Assembly (NCBI GenBank): GCA_035289165.1
Contig: DATDYA010000040.1
Location: 1 to 25,837, forward strand
Direction: 5' to 3'
Source: DATDYA01 sp035289165
GTDB lineage: Bacteria; Patescibacteriota; Patescibacteriia; Magasanikbacterales; GWA2-37-8
DNA: 25,837 bases
Positions within the stretch are counted from its first letter, which is position 1; each line of letters opens with the position of its first letter. The translations under genes and the position numbers were made by a program. The notes under the pieces were generated by a model. The model was given only the letters and a program-made list of their open reading frames with translations, had not been told where the DNA came from and searched no databases. Positions 23,608 through 25,837 of the stretch are shown in pieces.

Positions 23608-23648
23608 GCAGCCTGTCGACTAGAAAGTGGTTGTGCCACTCATGCTGC
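23608..23648 (-). other. Structured 5' leader of khpA
   Basis: Right after the predicted start of transcription the RNA can form GCAGC/GCTGC (23648-23644 and 23612-23608) enclosing AGTGG-CACAA-CCACT (23640-23626). An 8-codon ORF (23643-23620, MSGTTTF) lies inside. A regulatory role is possible but unproven. Confidence 0.4.
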
Positions 23649-23656
23649 TTTCTTAC

Positions 23657-23684
23657 ATTATATCAAGTTCTGTCTACCCGTCAA
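23657..23684 (-). promoter_or_regulatory. Promoter for khpA
   Basis: TTGACG (23684-23679), 16-nt spacer, TATAAT (23662-23657) with the extended -10 TGA immediately before it. It lies just after the rpsP stop. Confidence 0.75.
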
Positions 23685-23690
23685 CTGGTC

Positions 23691-24197
23691 TTAAGCCGCT
23701 GGGGCCTCACTCTCGGTGGGGGGCTCTTCTTTTTTCTCTTCCGGAGCCACTTCAACTGTTGGGGTTTCGGCTACAGCTTCTTCAACTGGGGTTTCGAGGG
23801 CTACTTTAGCCGCTTCCTCAGCCGCCGTTTTTTCGGCTTCGGCTGCTGCTACCCTGGCGGCAGCAGATTTTTCATCGGCCTCGATTTTTGCCTTCTTCTT
23901 TTCTACCAATTTAGCTTTTCTGGCACCAGACAAAAATACAGACTTGCTCTTCTTGCCAGTAATAACACCGGCATTTATTAACAAGTTACGCACTGTATCT
24001 GATGGTTGAGCGCCAACGCTAATCCAGTATTTAATCCGGTCAGCCTTTGGTAAAAAACCACCTTCTTTAAGATGTGGGTTAAAGCTCCCTAAAAGTTCCA
24101 CGTATTTATCATGGGTATCTTTTGTCTTTTCTGAAACAATCAACCGATAAGTTGGCTGTTTCTTCTTTCCTACGCGTTGTAAACGAATCATTAACAT
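23691..24197 (-). CDS. rpsP: Small ribosomal subunit protein bS16 with a long acidic/Ala-rich tail
   Basis: bS16 helps 30S assembly. The core is in residues 1-82: MIRLQRVGKKKQPTYRLIV (3-21), VELLGSFNPH, and the ADRIKYWISVGAQPSDTVRNLL stretch (51-72). The usual protein has about 80-90 residues; this one has 168, with a C-terminal tail rich in Ala, Glu, Lys and Pro (about 95-168), a form also seen in other bacteria with extended bS16. Start at ATG 24197 or ATG 24191 (MIRLQ, the usual bS16 start); no SD for either. Confidence 0.95.
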   Translation of the reverse strand: MLMIRLQRVGKKKQPTYRLIVSEKTKDTHDKYVELLGSFNPHLKEGGFLPKADRIKYWISVGAQPSDTVRNLLINAGVITGKKSKSVFLSGARKAKLVEKKKAKIEADEKSAAARVAAAEAEKTAAEEAAKVALETPVEEAVAETPTVEVAPEEKKEEPPTESEAPAA

Positions 24198-24214
24198 AAC
24201 TAAAATACATTCAA

Positions 24215-24243
24215 ATTAACAAACGACGATTTTCCGTAGTCAA
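24215..24243 (-). promoter_or_regulatory. Possible promoter for rpsP
   Basis: TTGACT (24243-24238), 17-nt spacer, GTTAAT (24220-24215). The leader would be only about 10 nt, without SD. The -10 matches TATAAT at four positions. Confidence 0.35.
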
Positions 24244-24289
24244 CGGTTAGGCAAATCCTGCCCTAGAGAGCGTGATTAATATACAAGAT

Positions 24290-25837
24290 CTAAGCCTTTT
24301 TGTCAATATTAGGCTTTTCTTCGTACTCAGGTACATCCTCCATCTTCACGCTAAGAAGCTTGGAAATGCCATCACTACCCATAACCACGCCATAGAGAGC
24401 GTTAGCTGAATGCATGGTTACGCGGTTGTGAGTAATAATTATGAACTGGGATTGTGAAGACAGTTCACTCATGATGGCGGCAAATTTCATGGTGTTAGAT
24501 TCGTCCAGAGCCGCCTCGACTTCATCCAGAACCACAAACGGCGATGGATTACAATGCAGAATGGCACAAATAAGAGCGATCGAAGTCAGGGTTCTTTCAC
24601 CGCCGGACAAAGAATTAATGTGCTTTATCTTTTTCCCCGGTGGATTAACTATGACGTCAATGCCAGTTAAAATTTTATCGCGCCTTTTTGGTTTCTGGTT
24701 CTCGACTTCCTCAATCACACCTTCCTCTTCACCCTCTTCTACCACATCCCCATATATTTCTTCCAACTCGGCTTTACCGCCACCAAACAATACTTTGAAA
24801 TACCGATCAAATTCTTTACGAATCTTTTTAAAAGCCGTCTCTCGTTTTTTCTTCATGAGCGAGTCAAGTTCTTCAATCATTTTTCCCAAATCACTAATCG
24901 CTTGTCCTAGATCAGTTAACTGGCTAGACAAAAATTCGTATTTTTCTTTAGTCTCGGCATATTCTTTGGTCACTTCTTCGTCAATGCCGCCAATTAGACT
25001 TAATTGGTATTTTAATTTTTGGATATCATCGGCCACTTCCGGTAACAACTCCATTTTAATAGTTGGTGGATTGCGTTCGATTAAGGAAGCAAGTACTGCA
25101 CTCATTTCTCTTTCCACCTCACGCTCTAAATCTTCTTTTTTAGTTTCTAATCTCGCCATTTCAATTTTTAAATCCTGACGCTCGGCGAGAATATTGTTCA
25201 CCTCAGTCTGTTCTTTTTGCATCTTTTCTTGCAAAGCAAAGACCCGCTGTTTCTTTTCTTCTTCACGACGGTTAAAATTCCCGATCTCATTACTCAACCC
25301 ACTAACCCTTTCTTCGGCGTTCTTTAATTCCTTTTCTAGTTTATTTTTATCTTCTTGTAATTTAGCGAGAGCCACACTTCTGTCAGCTGGAGCGAGCGAA
25401 GAAATTTCGAGCTCGCGACTTAAACCAGCCAATTCTTTTTCAATATTATGGCGATCTTGTAATAATAATTCTGCCCGCGCTTCTGCCGTCTTGTAAGCGA
25501 CTTCTTTTCCCAATACTCCAGCCGTGATCCTTTCGTTTTCTTTTTCTAAATCAGAGAGATTACCCTGTAAAACTTTTATCTTCTCTTCCAGCTCATGTAA
25601 ACGTTCTCCGCTGTTTAAAGACAACTCTCCCGAAAAACTTATACTCCGTCGTTGTGAAGAGCGGTAACCCCCCTTCATTACTCCACTTCGTTCGATTAAA
25701 TCCCCTTGCAGGGTTACCATACGGACTTGGCCCACTCCCACCCTCTCAGCCGCGGCCAGATCATCGACGACGAGTGTGTCTCCCAAAACAAAAGAAAAAA
25801 TATTTCTAAATTTTTCATTAAAACGAAGTAGTTCTAT
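24290..25837 (-). CDS. smc: Chromosome segregation protein SMC, C-terminal part (5' end outside the window)
   Basis: SMC is the condensin ATPase that organises chromosomes with ScpA/ScpB. The frame is open to the window edge, so this is the last 515 residues. It begins in the hinge (FSFVLGDTLVVDDL, then SGVMKGGYRSS), followed by a long coiled coil (about fragment residues 80-335) and the C-terminal ATPase lobe: signature LSGGERTLTSIA, Walker B FVVLDEVEAALD and the His switch ITHN. An acidic insert (EEGEEEGVIEEVE) lies in the lobe before the signature. The 92 nt to rpsP hold no clear terminator. Confidence 0.96.
   Translation of the reverse strand: MELLRFNEKFRNIFSFVLGDTLVVDDLAAAERVGVGQVRMVTLQGDLIERSGVMKGGYRSSQRRSISFSGELSLNSGERLHELEEKIKVLQGNLSDLEKENERITAGVLGKEVAYKTAEARAELLLQDRHNIEKELAGLSRELEISSLAPADRSVALAKLQEDKNKLEKELKNAEERVSGLSNEIGNFNRREEEKKQRVFALQEKMQKEQTEVNNILAERQDLKIEMARLETKKEDLEREVEREMSAVLASLIERNPPTIKMELLPEVADDIQKLKYQLSLIGGIDEEVTKEYAETKEKYEFLSSQLTDLGQAISDLGKMIEELDSLMKKKRETAFKKIRKEFDRYFKVLFGGGKAELEEIYGDVVEEGEEEGVIEEVENQKPKRRDKILTGIDVIVNPPGKKIKHINSLSGGERTLTSIALICAILHCNPSPFVVLDEVEAALDESNTMKFAAIMSELSSQSQFIIITHNRVTMHSANALYGVVMGSDGISKLLSVKMEDVPEYEEKPNIDKKA

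Noticed and set aside
23620..23643. Eight-codon leader ORF (MSGTTTF) upstream of khpA
   Set aside because: No SD and no codon bias signal relevant to attenuation; it lies in a hairpin and can arise by chance, so it is only mentioned with the leader.
24441..25178. Long plus-strand ORF (245 codons) opposite smc
   Set aside because: Shadow of the SMC coiled-coil/ATPase frame; Ser-rich translation without domain features.

Overview
The window looks like a chromosomal segment of a Candidate Phyla Radiation bacterium (Candidatus Patescibacteria, most likely the Parcubacteria/ABY1 side; this placement is an inference). The grounds are: a 16S rRNA gene broken by self-splicing introns, one with a LAGLIDADG endonuclease; a 16S gene with no 23S or 5S next to it; very large extracytoplasmic proteins that start with a VirB2-like 'T4SS pilin' two-helix module; small single-pass proteins with thrombospondin type 3 (DxDxDG) repeats; and rpsP-khpA-trmD without rimM. 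The genetic code appears standard (hisS ends in TGA). Every gene I can support lies on the minus strand, so transcription runs from high to low coordinates.

Layout in the direction of transcription. 25837-22516: 3' part of smc, rpsP (bS16), khpA and trmD. 22515-18931: a good sigma70-type promoter, a structured leader, the 16S rRNA gene (3133 nt primary, about 1527 nt mature) inside a long processing stem, then a terminator. Three insertions interrupt the 16S at about E. coli positions 516 (293 nt, group I, no ORF), 1398 (477 nt, class unclear, with a group II-like 3' end) and 1498 (836 nt, group I with a LAGLIDADG gene). 18919-18645: a separate tRNA-Val(GAC)/tRNA-Ile(GAU) unit with its own promoter and terminator. 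18641-16214: lepB, hisS and rpsU.

16176-1248 is a surface-protein locus: a 696-residue and a 3459-residue protein that share the pilin-type N-terminal module and carry Ig-like, IPT/TIG, Cys-rich CGDG and LamG-like modules, followed by three membrane proteins with DxDxDG calcium-binding-type repeats. Downstream are ybeY, dgkA and the start of ftsA. Spacing of 1-13 nt (or small overlaps) suggests translational coupling through most of this stretch.

The points most worth a second look are the three rRNA insertions, all at decoding-centre sites and one apparently ending in A instead of the terminal G; the 3459-residue pilin-fused surface protein with an embedded pseudopilin-like domain; and the fact that rpsU (bS21) is the only gene here with a strong Shine-Dalgarno sequence, which suggests anti-SD-dependent autoregulation.
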